This document shows positions 8,388 through 19,294 of a stretch of 64,000 nucleotides of DNA, one piece after another. Positions within the stretch are counted from its first letter, which is position 1, and each line of letters begins with the position of its first letter. This DNA is from VGBO01 sp964453335. GTDB taxonomy: Bacteria; Actinomycetota; Acidimicrobiia; Acidimicrobiales; CAIXPF01. The notes below the pieces were generated by a model. It made no database searches. It was not told where the DNA came from and saw nothing but the letters and a program-made list of their open reading frames with translations. The stretch is taken from assembly GCA_964453335.1 (NCBI GenBank), contig CAYVOK010000006.1, forward strand, positions 69,280-133,279, read 5' to 3'. Made by a program: the position numbers and the translations under genes.

Positions 8388-9491
8388 TCAGGAGACGCCG
8401 AGTCGCTGCGCCTTCGCGCCGAGCGCAGTAATCAGGTCGTCGAAGCTCGTGCGGAACGACGCAACGCCGTCGACCTCGAGGCGGTCCGTGATCCCGTCGA
8501 GGTCGACGCCGAGGGACCGGCAGGCGGCGAGCACCGCACGTGCCGCGGCCGGGTCGCGGTCGATGGTGCGCGCCGGCGTCCCGTGGTCGAGGAACGCAGC
8601 GAGGGTGTCGTCGGGGAGCGTGTTCACACTTGCCGGCCCGATCAGCTCGTCGACGTACAACGTGTCGGGGTAGGCGGGGTTCTTCGTCGACGTCGACGCC
8701 CACAGCGGGCGCTGGACGTGCGCACCGCGTCGTACGAGCGCATCCCACCGGTCACCGGCGAAGGTGGCGACGAACTCGTCGTAGGCGACCTGTGCGTTCG
8801 CGACCGCGACCTTGCCGCGGATCCCGAGCGCCTCGGGCGAACCGATCGCGTCGAGTGCCTTGTCGACCTCGCCGTCGACCCGACTCACGAAGAAGCTCGC
8901 CACCGACCGCACGTGGGGGACGAACCGGTCCGAAGCGGCCTCGAGCCCGGCGATGTAGGCCTCCATGACCTCCCGATAGCGCTCGATGGCGAAGATCAGC
9001 GTGACGTTGACGCTGATCCCCTCCGAGATCAAGGTCCGGATCGCCGGGATCCCGGCCCGGGTCGCCGGCACCTTGACGAACAAGTTCGGTCGGTCGAGGC
9101 GGGCGGCGAGCGCCCGGGCCGCGGCCACCGTCCCGGCGGTGTCGTCCGCGAGCGCCGGGTCGACCTCGACGGAGACGAAGCCGTCCTCGCCGCCGGACGT
9201 GTCGTGGAGGGGACGGAGCACGTCGAGCGCCCGCAGGACGTCCGTGCACACGAGGTCCCAGTACGCGTCGGTGACCGTTGCACCGGCGCGCAGCGACGCA
9301 GCGAGCTGCTCGTCGTAGTCGTCGGAGCCACCGATCGCCTTGGCGAAGATCGACGGGTTCGACGTGATGCCACGCACACCACGTTCGACCCACGTCGCGA
9401 TCGTCCCGGCGTCGAGCCAGTCACGGCGGAGGTTGTCGAGCCAGGGGCTCTGGCCGAACTGGTCGAACAACTGGTGCAGGCGCGTGCTCAC
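8388..9491 (-). CDS. tal: Transaldolase
   Basis: A 367-residue class I transaldolase of the non-oxidative pentose phosphate pathway, transferring dihydroxyacetone units between sugar phosphates. ITSNPSIFAKAI near residue 36 and NLFVKVPATRAGIPA are visible; the Lys in the latter forms the Schiff base. VNVTLIFAIERYREVMEAY follows as in the family. The GTG at 9491 was chosen because TAACCT lies 7 nt upstream. Transketolase is directly upstream on the same strand, so the two non-oxidative pathway enzymes are paired. Confidence 0.95.
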   Translation of the reverse strand: MSTRLHQLFDQFGQSPWLDNLRRDWLDAGTIATWVERGVRGITSNPSIFAKAIGGSDDYDEQLAASLRAGATVTDAYWDLVCTDVLRALDVLRPLHDTSGGEDGFVSVEVDPALADDTAGTVAAARALAARLDRPNLFVKVPATRAGIPAIRTLISEGISVNVTLIFAIERYREVMEAYIAGLEAASDRFVPHVRSVASFFVSRVDGEVDKALDAIGSPEALGIRGKVAVANAQVAYDEFVATFAGDRWDALVRRGAHVQRPLWASTSTKNPAYPDTLYVDELIGPASVNTLPDDTLAAFLDHGTPARTIDRDPAAARAVLAACRSLGVDLDGITDRLEVDGVASFRTSFDDLITALGAKAQRLGVS

Positions 9492-9498
9492 CGGGCCG

Positions 9499-9504
9499 AG
9501 GTTA
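9499..9504 (-). promoter_or_regulatory. Putative -10 element of tal
   Basis: TAACCT on the minus strand, 7 nt before the tal GTG. It sits between tkt and tal, so tal may have its own leaderless transcript. Confidence 0.45.
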
Positions 9505-9540
9505 GCGGTGGTGCGATCCCGGCTCGGGACGTGCGGCGCC

Positions 9541-11510
<1,970 letters not shown>

Positions 11511-11514
<4 letters not shown>

Positions 11515-12224
11515 GCTGATTCCTCCGAGGGCTCGGGGAACAATGCCACGGATGCCGGGGTGTGGCGATGACCGGGCCCGTCCGGGCTGCGGAGCAGCAG
11601 GTCGCCGACCCGCACGCCGACGCCGTCGAGACCCGTGGCCCCACCGCGACGGCCGGTCACGAGCACGAGCGGCTCGACGCCCGAGGCCGAGCCGACGCAC
11701 GGGCCGCTCGCCGGCGTGCCGTTGCGCCGCCCACCCCGGGCGGTCGGTGTCCCCACGACCACGTCGGCGGGGAGCTCGAGGTCGAGGCGTCCACCGGTCA
11801 CCGCACCGTCAGGGGTCCACAGCGGTGACGGCGGGTCGTCGGGGTCGCCGTCGAGGACGACGGTGAGGTCGGCCGCGGTCACGTCGTCGGCGACGGTGGG
11901 CCCGCTGCAGAACCCGATGCGCAGCCCGTCGGCGACGGTGCGCGTCGTCCGGCCCTGCACCACCCACAGCAGGAGTGTCGGTGACGCTGCAGACACACCC
12001 GCCGGCGGCGCGATCGGCGCGACGATGCCGACGGTGCGATCGGCGCCGATGAGACGGGCTGCCGCCCGGACCACGACGCCGGCGGTCGGCGCGAACTCGG
12101 GTGCGACGACGACGACGGCCACCTGCGGCGTCGCACCGTCGCCGGTGACGAGTGACCCGACCGTCTCGCCGAGGGCTTCGGCGGGGTCGGGGTGCGCGGA
12201 CCAGCGCAGCGCGGCGGCGGTCAC
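11511..12224 (-). CDS. FIST-like domain protein (tentative)
   Basis: A 237-residue Ala/Val/Gly-rich protein. Its N-terminus (RWSAHPDPAEALGETVGSL, then VAVVVVAPEF and a glycine-containing turn at about residue 70) resembles the start of FIST_N sensory domains, but it is about half the usual size and has no clear FIST_C half. It overlaps both neighbours by 4 nt: the preceding conserved gene upstream and tkt downstream. Function unknown; membership of the FIST family needs a profile search. No membrane segment is obvious. Confidence 0.5.
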
Positions 12225-12607
12225 CCGACCGGCGGGAGGAGGGTGAACGGCACCACCGTCGTCGGGCCGGCGTCGATGCGGCAGTGGGCCTCGATCGTGC
12301 CGAAGGTCTCGAAGGTGATCTCCGGGCGGACGAGCTGCCGGCCGAATCGACCCGGTTCGATCTGGAGGGGCTGCACGTTGCGTGCGACCTCGACGCCGTC
12401 ACGGCGGAACTCCACGGTCAACGCCGAGAAGCCCTGGTGGTCCGCCGGGCAGTGGACGAGGACGACGAGGTGTGCCGCCCACACGTACGGCAGCGGTTGC
12501 GGCGCTGCGGCGGAGAACTGGACACCGAGCAGGTCGATGCGGGTGGACGGCCCCGGGGCCTGTCGCATCTGGACGTCGTCGAGGAAGAGCGCGGCGAGGA
12601 TGTGCAC
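12221..12607 (-). CDS. Conserved protein resembling DUF6941
   Basis: A 128-residue beta-rich protein. The arrangement HILAALFLDDVQ, then IDLLGVQFSA and a late ITFETFGTIEAHC resembles small DUF6941-type proteins, which have no known function; this assignment is from memory. The GTG at 12607 lies 6 nt from a minus-strand TAGCCT, so it is probably the first gene of an operon leading into the FIST-like gene and tkt. Confidence 0.55.
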   Translation of the reverse strand: MHILAALFLDDVQMRQAPGPSTRIDLLGVQFSAAAPQPLPYVWAAHLVVLVHCPADHQGFSALTVEFRRDGVEVARNVQPLQIEPGRFGRQLVRPEITFETFGTIEAHCRIDAGPTTVVPFTLLPPVG

Positions 12608-12613
12608 GGGCCG

Positions 12614-12619
12614 AGGCTA
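12614..12619 (-). promoter_or_regulatory. Putative -10 element of the DUF6941-like / tkt operon
   Basis: TAGCCT on the minus strand, 6 nt before GTG 12607. It faces the TAGGGT of the divergent enoyl-CoA hydratase gene, leaving a 38-nt divergent promoter region. Confidence 0.45.
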
Positions 12620-12631
12620 CCGAGGTCGGTC

Positions 12632-12637
12632 TAGGGT
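12632..12637 (+). promoter_or_regulatory. Putative -10 element of the enoyl-CoA hydratase gene
   Basis: TAGGGT, 8 nt before ATG 12646; no ribosome site lies between them, consistent with a leaderless message. Confidence 0.5.
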
Positions 12638-12645
12638 CGGCGCCC

Positions 12646-13530
12646 ATGGACGGCTACGAGCAGATCCGGTACGAGGTCGCGGGTGGTACGGCGCGGATCA
12701 CCCTCGACCGCCCCGAGAAGCGGAACGCGATCACCTTCCGCATGCAGGAGGAACTGCACCAGGCCCTCTGGGACGCCGACGACGACATCGCGGTCCATTC
12801 GGTCGTCATCCGCGGTGCGGGGACGTGCTTCTCCGCGGGATACGACCTGCTCGGCGCGCCGCCGATGGCGGAGGGGCGGCGCGGCGTGCGCTCCTTCGAC
12901 GACGACACCTGGCAGCTCGAACGGTCGCAGCGCCTGCGGATGGCGATCTTCGACATGCACAAGCCCGTCATCGCGCAGGTGCACGGTTGGTGCCTCGCCG
13001 GGGGCTGCGACATCGCGCTGCTCTGCGACATGGTGATCGCCGCGGACGACGCCCGGTTCGGCTTCCCGCCGGCACGGGATCTGGGCGCCCTGCCGAACAA
13101 CTTCTGGCTCTACCACGTGGGGCCGCAGTGGGCGAAGCGGCTCATGCTCACCGGTGACACGGTCACCGGCGCCGAGGCGCAGCAGCTCGGCCTCGCCATG
13201 AAGGCCGTGCCGCTCGCCGATCTCGAGGCCGAGGTCGAGGGTCTCGCCGCCCGGCTCGCGATGATCGACACCGACCTGCTCGCAGCGAACAAGCGGATCG
13301 TGAACCTCGGCATGGAGCTGATGGGAGCCCGCACCCTGCAGCGCATCGCAGCGGAGAACGACGCCCGCGGCCACCTCGCCTCGACGGCGATGGCGCAGTT
13401 CCGAGCCAACGTGAAGGAGAAGGGTCTGCGCGCCACCCTCGCCGAGCGTGACGCGCTCTTCGGCGACGGTCGGGCCCGGGTGAACGGTCCGGAGCGCCGC
13501 GACGAGCGGGGACACCTGCTCCCGGACTGA
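12646..13530 (+). CDS. Enoyl-CoA hydratase/isomerase family protein
   Basis: A 294-residue crotonase-fold protein acting on acyl-CoA thioesters. ARITLDRPEKRNAI at residue 16, the oxyanion-hole segments CFSAGYDL and HGWCLAGGCDIALLCD, and FGFPPARDLGALPN are present. The usual catalytic glutamates of classical hydratases are not obvious at the second site (ARDLGALPNN), so hydration, isomerisation or hydrolysis are all possible. It is convergent with menB (8 nt apart) and diverges from the tkt operon. Confidence 0.85.
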   Translation: MDGYEQIRYEVAGGTARITLDRPEKRNAITFRMQEELHQALWDADDDIAVHSVVIRGAGTCFSAGYDLLGAPPMAEGRRGVRSFDDDTWQLERSQRLRMAIFDMHKPVIAQVHGWCLAGGCDIALLCDMVIAADDARFGFPPARDLGALPNNFWLYHVGPQWAKRLMLTGDTVTGAEAQQLGLAMKAVPLADLEAEVEGLAARLAMIDTDLLAANKRIVNLGMELMGARTLQRIAAENDARGHLASTAMAQFRANVKEKGLRATLAERDALFGDGRARVNGPERRDERGHLLPD

Positions 13531-13538
13531 CGCCGGGT

Positions 13539-14453
13539 TCAGAAGTACCAGGGGAAGCGGGACCAGTCGGGACTGCGCTTCTCGAGGAACGCGTCGCGTC
13601 CCTCGACCGCTTCGTCGGTCATGTAGGCGAGACGCGTCGCCTCGCCGGCGAAGAGTTGCTGGCCGACGAGCCCGTCGTCGATGAGGTTGAAGGAGTACTT
13701 CAACATCCGCTGCGCCGTCGGCGACTTGCCGTTGATCCTGCGGCCCCAGTCGAGCGCGGTGGCCTCGAGCTCCGCGTGCGGGACGACCCGGTTCACGGCG
13801 CCCATCCGGTGCATGGTCTCGGCGTCGTACTCGTCCGCGAGGAAGAAGATCTCCCGGGCGAACTTCTGGCCGACCATGCGGGTCAGGTAGGCGGAGCCGA
13901 ACCCGCCGTCGAAACTGCCGACGTCGGCGTCGGTCTGCTTGAACCGTGCGTGCTCGCGCGAGGCGAGCGTGAGGTCGCTCGTGACGTGGAGGGAGTGGCC
14001 GCCACCCGCCGCCCAGCCGTTCACCACGCAGATCACGACCTTGGGCATGAACCGGATGAGGCGCTGGCACTCGAGGATGTGGAGGCGTCCGGCCCGGGCC
14101 GGGTCGATGGTGTCGGCCGTGGTCCCGTCCGCGTACCGGTACCCATCCCGTCCCCGGATGCGCTGGTCGCCGCCGGAGCAGAACGCATGGCCGCCGTCTC
14201 GCGGCGAGGGGCCGTTGCCGGTGAGGAGCACGCAGCCGACGTCGGGCGTCATCCGGGCGTGGTCGAGCGCCCGGTACAGCTCGTCGACCGTGTGCGGACG
14301 GAACGCGTTCCGCACCTCGGGACGGTCGAACGCGATACGGACCGTGCCGTGGTCGTTCGCACGGTGGTAGGTGATGTCGGTGAACCCGAAACCGGGGACC
14401 TCGGTCCAGGCGGTCGGGTCGAAGGTGTCCGAGACGTTCGGGAGGCTGCTCAT
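13539..14453 (-). CDS. menB: 1,4-dihydroxy-2-naphthoyl-CoA synthase
   Basis: A 304-residue MenB, closing the second ring of the menaquinone nucleus from o-succinylbenzoyl-CoA. MenB-specific segments are clear: FCSGGDQRIRGRDGY, VNGWAAGGGHSLHVTSDLTLAS and VGSFDGGFGSAYLTRMVGQK, with a C-terminal aromatic tail (SRFPWYF). ATG 14453 is supported by TAGGGT 8 nt upstream. The other men genes are not in this window. It diverges from the acyl-CoA synthetase operon. Confidence 0.93.
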   Translation of the reverse strand: MSSLPNVSDTFDPTAWTEVPGFGFTDITYHRANDHGTVRIAFDRPEVRNAFRPHTVDELYRALDHARMTPDVGCVLLTGNGPSPRDGGHAFCSGGDQRIRGRDGYRYADGTTADTIDPARAGRLHILECQRLIRFMPKVVICVVNGWAAGGGHSLHVTSDLTLASREHARFKQTDADVGSFDGGFGSAYLTRMVGQKFAREIFFLADEYDAETMHRMGAVNRVVPHAELEATALDWGRRINGKSPTAQRMLKYSFNLIDDGLVGQQLFAGEATRLAYMTDEAVEGRDAFLEKRSPDWSRFPWYF

Positions 14454-14461
14454 CGGGTCCG

Positions 14462-14467
14462 ACCCTA
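14462..14467 (-). promoter_or_regulatory. Putative -10 element of menB
   Basis: TAGGGT on the minus strand, 8 nt before ATG 14453; part of a divergent promoter region with the hexamer at 14500. Confidence 0.5.
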
Positions 14468-14499
14468 ACGCCGTCACCGTCGGTCGACCGCGCACCGTT

Positions 14500-14505
14500 T
14501 AGGCT
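14500..14505 (+). promoter_or_regulatory. Putative -10 element of the ADP-forming acyl-CoA synthetase operon
   Basis: TAGGCT, 8 nt before GTG 14514; leaderless-type spacing. Confidence 0.5.
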
Positions 14506-14513
14506 CCCGACCC

Positions 14514-15173
14514 GTGCACACGGCGACGACCACGACGCTCTCCGAGGCCGATTCCAAGGCCCTGCTCGGCCGGTTCGGCATCCCCTTCGCAGCGGAGGAG
14601 CGTGCAGCCGATCCCGCGGCGGCCGGAGCGGCAGCGGAACGCATCGGGTTCCCCGTGGTGGTGAAGCTCAACGGCGACCGCATCGCCCACAAGACCGAGC
14701 GGGGCCTCGTGCGGCTCCGGCTCGGTGACCGGGCGGCCGTCGAGGCCGCTGCGGCGGAACTCCTCGAGAAGGCGACGCCCGAGGACGGGGACGTCGAGAT
14801 CCTCGTGGCGCAGATGGTGCAGGGGACCCGCGAACTCATCGCCGGTGTCGCCCGTGACCCGCAGTTCGGCCCGACGGTCGTGCTCGGCGTCGGCGGCATC
14901 CTCGCCGAGGCGCTCGCCGACGTCGCGATCCGGCTCGCACCGCTGACGGCGCGCGATGCACACCAGATGATCGACGATCTGCGCACCCAGGCGTTGCTCG
15001 GCCCCTTCCGTGGGGAGCCCGCCGTCGACCGCGCTGCGCTCGTCGAGGTGCTGCTCGCCCTCTCCGGTGTCGCCCTCGACCCCGGGATCCGCTCGGTCGA
15101 CCTGAACCCGCTCATCGTCGTCGACGGCCGCCCGGTCGCCGTCGACGCGCTCGTCGAGGTGGAGCCCGCATGA
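14514..15173 (+). CDS. ADP-forming acyl-CoA synthetase, ATP-grasp (beta) subunit
   Basis: A 219-residue ATP-grasp protein of the acetyl-CoA synthetase (ADP-forming) beta type. LLGRFGIPFAAEE, then GFPVVVKLNGDRIAHKTERGLVRL (ATP-binding Lys and conserved HKTE) and GVARDPQFGPTVVLGVGGI with SVDLNPLIVV are diagnostic. The alpha subunit follows with an ATGA overlap. Together they interconvert an acyl-CoA, ADP and phosphate with the acid, CoA and ATP. Substrate is unknown; in many bacteria the two halves are a single chain. Confidence 0.88.
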   Translation: MHTATTTTLSEADSKALLGRFGIPFAAEERAADPAAAGAAAERIGFPVVVKLNGDRIAHKTERGLVRLRLGDRAAVEAAAAELLEKATPEDGDVEILVAQMVQGTRELIAGVARDPQFGPTVVLGVGGILAEALADVAIRLAPLTARDAHQMIDDLRTQALLGPFRGEPAVDRAALVEVLLALSGVALDPGIRSVDLNPLIVVDGRPVAVDALVEVEPA

Positions 15174-16639
15174 CCCGTCCGACCGCAGAACAGTTCCGGG
15201 CCCTCTTCGAACCGCGTGGCGTCGTCGTCGCCGGGGCGTCGAGCCATCCGGGCAAGTTCGGGTTCGTCAGCCTCCACAACGTCCTCGCCGGTGGCTACGC
15301 GGGCAACGTGTTCGCAACGAACCGGGAGGGCGGATCGATCCTCGGGATCGAGACCATCCCGACCCTCGCCGACCTGCCGGACGGCGCTGCCGACCTCTGC
15401 ATGGTCTGCACCCCGAAGGGCGCCGCCGCCGACGTGCTGCGGGACGGCGCCGCACGCGGCGTGAAGGCGTTCTTCTTCACGACGGCCGGGTACGGCGAGT
15501 CCGGTCCGGAAGGGCGAGCCGACGAGGACGCCCTCGTGGCGCTCGCACAGGAGCTCGGCGTCCTCGTCGCCGGGCCGAACGGGCAGGGTCTCGTGTCCAC
15601 GCCGGCGCGGTTGTGCGCCCAGATCGTGGGCCCGAACCCGGTCCGGGGTCGGATCGGTGCGGCCAGCCAGTCGGGCAACCTGGTCTCCTCGTTCATGAAC
15701 CTCGCCACCTCCTCCGGTGTTGGCATCTCCCGGGGGATCTCGGCCGGGAACGCCGCGATGGCGTCGGTCGTCGACTACCTGGACTGGTTCGCCGAGGATC
15801 CCGAGACGAGCGTGGGCCTGGCCTATCTCGAAGGGGTCGGCGAGGACGGACGTGGCTGGTTCGAGCGCATGCGTTCCATCACGGCCAGGATGCCGGTCGT
15901 CGTGTTCAAGGGCGGGGCGACCGCCGGCGGAGCGCGGGCGGCGGCCAGTCACACCGGTTCGCTCGCGAGCGACGACCGCGTGTTCGACGGTGCCTGCCGC
16001 CAGGCGGGCGTCACGCGTGCGGCGACCGTCGAGGAGGCGTTCGACACCGCAGCGTCGTTCGCGACCCAGCCGCTGCCGAAGGGCCCGCGGGTGGTCGTCG
16101 TCACGACGGCGGGTGGCTGGGGAGTCGTGACCGCCGATGCGATCGCGACCTCCGACCTCGAGCTCCTGCCGCTCCCCGACGACCTGCGCGCCTCGATCGA
16201 CACGAAGCTCCCACCACGATGGAGCCGCTCCAACCCGGTCGACCTCGCCGGTGCGGAGACCCGTGACACCATCCCGGACGTGCTCGAGATGGTGGCCGCC
16301 CACCCCGAGGTCGACGCCGTGATCCTGCTCGGTGTGGGGATCCAGTCGAACCAGGCGAAGATCAACAAGACCGGTCGCTTCTACCCCGACCACGGTCTCG
16401 AGCGGATCGTCGATTTCCACGAACGCCAGGACGCCAGGTACGCCCGGACGGCCGCCGAGGTCTCGGTGGCGACCGGCAAGCCGGTCCTCGTCGCCAGCGA
16501 GCTCGCGGTCGCCGACCCAGCGAATCCCGGTCCCGCTGCGGTTCGGGAGTCGGGGCGGTACTGCTATCCGACCCCACAGCGGGCGGTGCGGGCGCTGCAC
16601 CACATGTGGCGGCACGTGCAGCACCAGCGCGAGGCATGA
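15170..16639 (+). CDS. ADP-forming acyl-CoA synthetase, CoA-binding (alpha) subunit
   Basis: A 489-residue protein with an N-terminal CoA-binding Rossmann domain (FEPRGVVVAGASSHPGKFG), followed by two succinyl-CoA-synthetase-like flavodoxin domains. GPNGQGLVST and AAASHTGSLASDD are present; the His in the latter is the likely phosphohistidine that carries phosphate between subunits. The gene is coupled to the ATP-grasp subunit upstream and to a carboxypeptidase gene downstream by ATGA overlaps. Confidence 0.88.
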   Translation: MTRPTAEQFRALFEPRGVVVAGASSHPGKFGFVSLHNVLAGGYAGNVFATNREGGSILGIETIPTLADLPDGAADLCMVCTPKGAAADVLRDGAARGVKAFFFTTAGYGESGPEGRADEDALVALAQELGVLVAGPNGQGLVSTPARLCAQIVGPNPVRGRIGAASQSGNLVSSFMNLATSSGVGISRGISAGNAAMASVVDYLDWFAEDPETSVGLAYLEGVGEDGRGWFERMRSITARMPVVVFKGGATAGGARAAASHTGSLASDDRVFDGACRQAGVTRAATVEEAFDTAASFATQPLPKGPRVVVVTTAGGWGVVTADAIATSDLELLPLPDDLRASIDTKLPPRWSRSNPVDLAGAETRDTIPDVLEMVAAHPEVDAVILLGVGIQSNQAKINKTGRFYPDHGLERIVDFHERQDARYARTAAEVSVATGKPVLVASELAVADPANPGPAAVRESGRYCYPTPQRAVRALHHMWRHVQHQREA

Positions 16640-18060
16640 ACCCACGACGAGGTCCGGCCGTGCTCGCGGCCGGGGCCGTGCTCGTGCTCCTCGTCGGACT
16701 ACTCGGCGGGCGCACCGGGGGAGCGCCGCCCCCGGAACCCGTGCCCGCGGCGGAGCCCGGTCCGGTCACCCCCGTGCTTTCGGCCCGGCGTCTCCCGACG
16801 GTCATCGTCGAACCGGGTCGGCAGGCGCAGTTCGCCCCCGCGCTCGACGAGTTCGCGGTGAACGTCCCGGTCGAGACGACTTGCGTCCTCGCGGTCGCCG
16901 AGGGCGGTGCGGTCCTCGTCGACCGCAACTCCTCGGCGCTCCTGCAGCCGGCGTCCAACATGAAGATCCTCACCGCGTACGCCGTCCTCGGTGATCCGGC
17001 GCTTGGCCCCGACTTCCGGTACCGGACGACCTTCGAGGCGACCGCTCCAGTCGTGCGAGGTGTCCTGCAGGGTGATCTCTGGGCGATCGGGTCGGGTGAC
17101 CCGGTCCTCGTCACCGAGGACTACGCCGCCACGTCGGGGGAACTCGCCGCGGTCCGTACGCCCGCCGAATCACTCGTCGATGCGCTGCGGTCGGCGGGCA
17201 TCCAGCGGATCACCGGACGCCTCCTCGCGGACGAGTCACGGTACGACCCGGTCCGGTACCACCCGAACTGGCCGGAGGGTCTCGTCGCGCAGGACGTCGC
17301 CGGGCCGCAGTCGGCGTTCCTCGTGAACCACGGCTTCCTCGCCGTGCCCGAGGGCGCCCCGCCGTCACCCTGGGCCGCCCGGTCCGAGGACCCAGCTGCG
17401 GCGAGTGCCGCCCGCCTCGTCCAGGTGCTCGCGGCCGGCGGCATCGCAGTCGACGGCGGGGGAGCGGCCGCACCGGCGCCCGCCGGACGGCGTGTCGTCG
17501 CGTCGCTGTCGTCGCCGACGATGCGGGACATCGTCGGGTACATGTTGCGGACGAGCGACAACACGGTCGCCGAACTGCTGCTGAAGGAGCTCGGGGTCGT
17601 CCGGTCGGGTTCGGGTTCGACGGCGGCGGGCGCCGCTGCGCTCGTCGAGCGGCTGCGGGCCGACGGCCTCGCGGTCGACGGCATGGCGGTCACCGACGGC
17701 TCCGGCCTCGACGAGGGGACCCTCGTGACGTGTCGACTGCTCGATGCGATCATCGAACGTTCCGGCCGCCGCTCGCCGCTCGTGGAGGGTCTCGCCGTCG
17801 CCGGTTCGTCGGGCACGATGCGCCGTCGACTCTGGGGAACGGCGGCCGAGGGGCTCGTGCACGCGAAGACCGGCACGATGGGGTCGGTCACGTCGCTAGC
17901 CGGGGTCGTCGACTCGATGGCCGGTTTCGTCGTCCGGTTTGCGATCATCGCCAACGGCGGCAACGCCAACGGCTCGAAGTACCTCGAGGACCAGATCGCG
18001 CTTGCGATCGCAACGTACGACCCCGGACCTCCGCCCGAGGCGATCGGTCCGAAGTCGTGA
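16636..18060 (+). CDS. dacB: D-alanyl-D-alanine carboxypeptidase/endopeptidase (PBP4 type, S13)
   Basis: A 474-residue penicillin-binding protein of family S13, trimming or cleaving peptidoglycan cross-links outside the membrane. A hydrophobic signal or anchor (VLAAGAVLVLLVGLLGG) begins at about residue 9. The three catalytic motifs are SNMK (Ser107, Lys110), SDN (307-309) and KTG (411-413). ATG 16636 overlaps the previous stop as ATGA and puts the signal at the very N-terminus. The domain insertion between the first two motifs is typical of PBP4. Confidence 0.92.
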   Translation: MNPRRGPAVLAAGAVLVLLVGLLGGRTGGAPPPEPVPAAEPGPVTPVLSARRLPTVIVEPGRQAQFAPALDEFAVNVPVETTCVLAVAEGGAVLVDRNSSALLQPASNMKILTAYAVLGDPALGPDFRYRTTFEATAPVVRGVLQGDLWAIGSGDPVLVTEDYAATSGELAAVRTPAESLVDALRSAGIQRITGRLLADESRYDPVRYHPNWPEGLVAQDVAGPQSAFLVNHGFLAVPEGAPPSPWAARSEDPAAASAARLVQVLAAGGIAVDGGGAAAPAPAGRRVVASLSSPTMRDIVGYMLRTSDNTVAELLLKELGVVRSGSGSTAAGAAALVERLRADGLAVDGMAVTDGSGLDEGTLVTCRLLDAIIERSGRRSPLVEGLAVAGSSGTMRRRLWGTAAEGLVHAKTGTMGSVTSLAGVVDSMAGFVVRFAIIANGGNANGSKYLEDQIALAIATYDPGPPPEAIGPKS

Positions 18061-18686
18061 CCGCGGCGCTGCCCTTCTTCCCGCTCGGGACCGTCCTCCT
18101 GCCCGGTGAGATCCTGCCGCTCCACGTCTTCGAGGAGCGCTACCGGGCGCTCGTGCGGGACGTCCGGGCGGCGGACGGGCGGTTCGGGATCGCGCTGATC
18201 GAACGGGGCAGCGAGGTCGGCGGCGGTGACGTGCGCAGTGATGTCGGGACGATCGCCCGGATCGAACATGCCGAGGAGTACCCCGACGGTCGCTGGGGGC
18301 TCGTCGTCATGGGGACCGAGCGGGTGCGCGTCGTCCGCTGGGAGCGCGACGAGCCGTACCCGCGTGCGGTCGTCGAGCCCTTCGATGACGTGCCCGAGGA
18401 CCCCGGGTCGATCGCGGCGGACCGCGCCCGTCTGCGGGCCCGGCTCGGCCACGTGCTCGCGCTGGCGAGCGAGGCGGGGCTCCGGGTGCCGCCGCTCCCG
18501 CCCGACGTCGACGGCGTCGACGAGGGAGTCTGGGCCCTCGCCGCAGTCGTACCGATCGGCCCCTTCGACCGCCAGCGTCTGCTGGAGGCCGACTCCGTGG
18601 GGTTGCGCTGTGCGCGGATCGACGACGCCCTCACCGACCTCGAAGTGGTCCTGCGCCATCGTCTCACGGGTGGCGAGGAGGCTTGA
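18057..18686 (+). CDS. LON substrate-binding-domain protein
   Basis: A 209-residue stand-alone LON N-terminal (PUA-like) domain: FFPLGTVLLPGEILPLHVFEERYRALV at residue 6 is the diagnostic segment, and the helical second half follows. No ATPase or protease domain is attached. Such proteins are common in actinobacteria; proposed roles involve protein recognition but none is established. GTG 18057 overlaps the dacB stop as GTGA. Confidence 0.85.
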   Translation: MTAALPFFPLGTVLLPGEILPLHVFEERYRALVRDVRAADGRFGIALIERGSEVGGGDVRSDVGTIARIEHAEEYPDGRWGLVVMGTERVRVVRWERDEPYPRAVVEPFDDVPEDPGSIAADRARLRARLGHVLALASEAGLRVPPLPPDVDGVDEGVWALAAVVPIGPFDRQRLLEADSVGLRCARIDDALTDLEVVLRHRLTGGEEA

Positions 18687-18740
18687 GGTTTGCCCGCAGG
18701 GGCCGGGTCGGCAAGGCTTGCGGGGTCCGAAGGAGGACGT

Positions 18741-19070
18741 GTGGCCCGTGCCGAGTCGTCGCCGAGCGATCTGCTGAAGGATCTCCGTGACCTGCTCGTC
18801 GCCTACGCGCGGCAGGAGACGCTCGACCCGTTGCGGGCCCTCGGCCGGTACCTGGCGTTCGGCCTCGTCGGCTCGCTGCTCGTTGCGGTCGGCGCAGTGT
18901 TCCTCGTCGTCGGCCTGCTCCGCCTCCTCCAGGACGCCACGGGTGGGGCGTTCGACGGTGCATGGTCGTTCGCGCCCTACCTCATCGTCCTCGTCGTCGT
19001 GGTCGGCGCCGTCGTGGCACTCGGCGCCGTCGTGGCGCGGAGCCGTTCCGAGAACCTCGGGAGCAGATGA
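18741..19070 (+). CDS. Holin-X / DUF1469-like membrane protein
   Basis: A 109-residue membrane protein: a cytoplasmic helix (SDLLKDLRDLLVAYARQETLDPLRAL) and two hydrophobic segments (FGLVGSLLVAVGAVFLVVGLL and YLIVLVVVVGAVVALGAVVA). This arrangement matches the actinobacterial Holin-X/phage-holin-like superfamily; the name does not imply a lytic role. AAGGAGG ends 4 nt before GTG 18741, a strong ribosome site. It starts a run of four short genes leading into the tRNA thiolation genes. Confidence 0.65.
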   Translation: MARAESSPSDLLKDLRDLLVAYARQETLDPLRALGRYLAFGLVGSLLVAVGAVFLVVGLLRLLQDATGGAFDGAWSFAPYLIVLVVVVGAVVALGAVVARSRSENLGSR

Positions 19071-19291
19071 CCATGGTCGAGGGAACCGACGCCGGGCGGA
19101 TCGACCGTGCGGCCATCGAGGCGAAGTTCCGTGAGGTGCAGGCCGACCTGACCGCCACGGTCGAGGGTGCCCGGCAACGGGTCGCCCTCGTGGGCGGTGC
19201 CGCGGGTGTCGTCCTGCTCGTCGCGGTCTACGTCCTCGGCCGACGGGCCGGTCGACGTCGCTCGACGGTCGTCGAGATCCGTCGTCTCTGA
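19067..19291 (+). CDS. Small single-pass membrane protein
   Basis: A 74-residue protein with an amphipathic helix (AAIEAKFREVQADLTATVEGARQ), a single transmembrane segment (VGGAAGVVLLVAVYVLG) and an Arg-rich cytoplasmic end. It overlaps the Holin-X-like gene as ATGA; ATG 19073 is an alternative start. Function unknown; the tight coupling suggests the two membrane proteins act together. Confidence 0.65.
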   Translation: MTMVEGTDAGRIDRAAIEAKFREVQADLTATVEGARQRVALVGGAAGVVLLVAVYVLGRRAGRRRSTVVEIRRL

Positions 19292-19294
19292 TCG

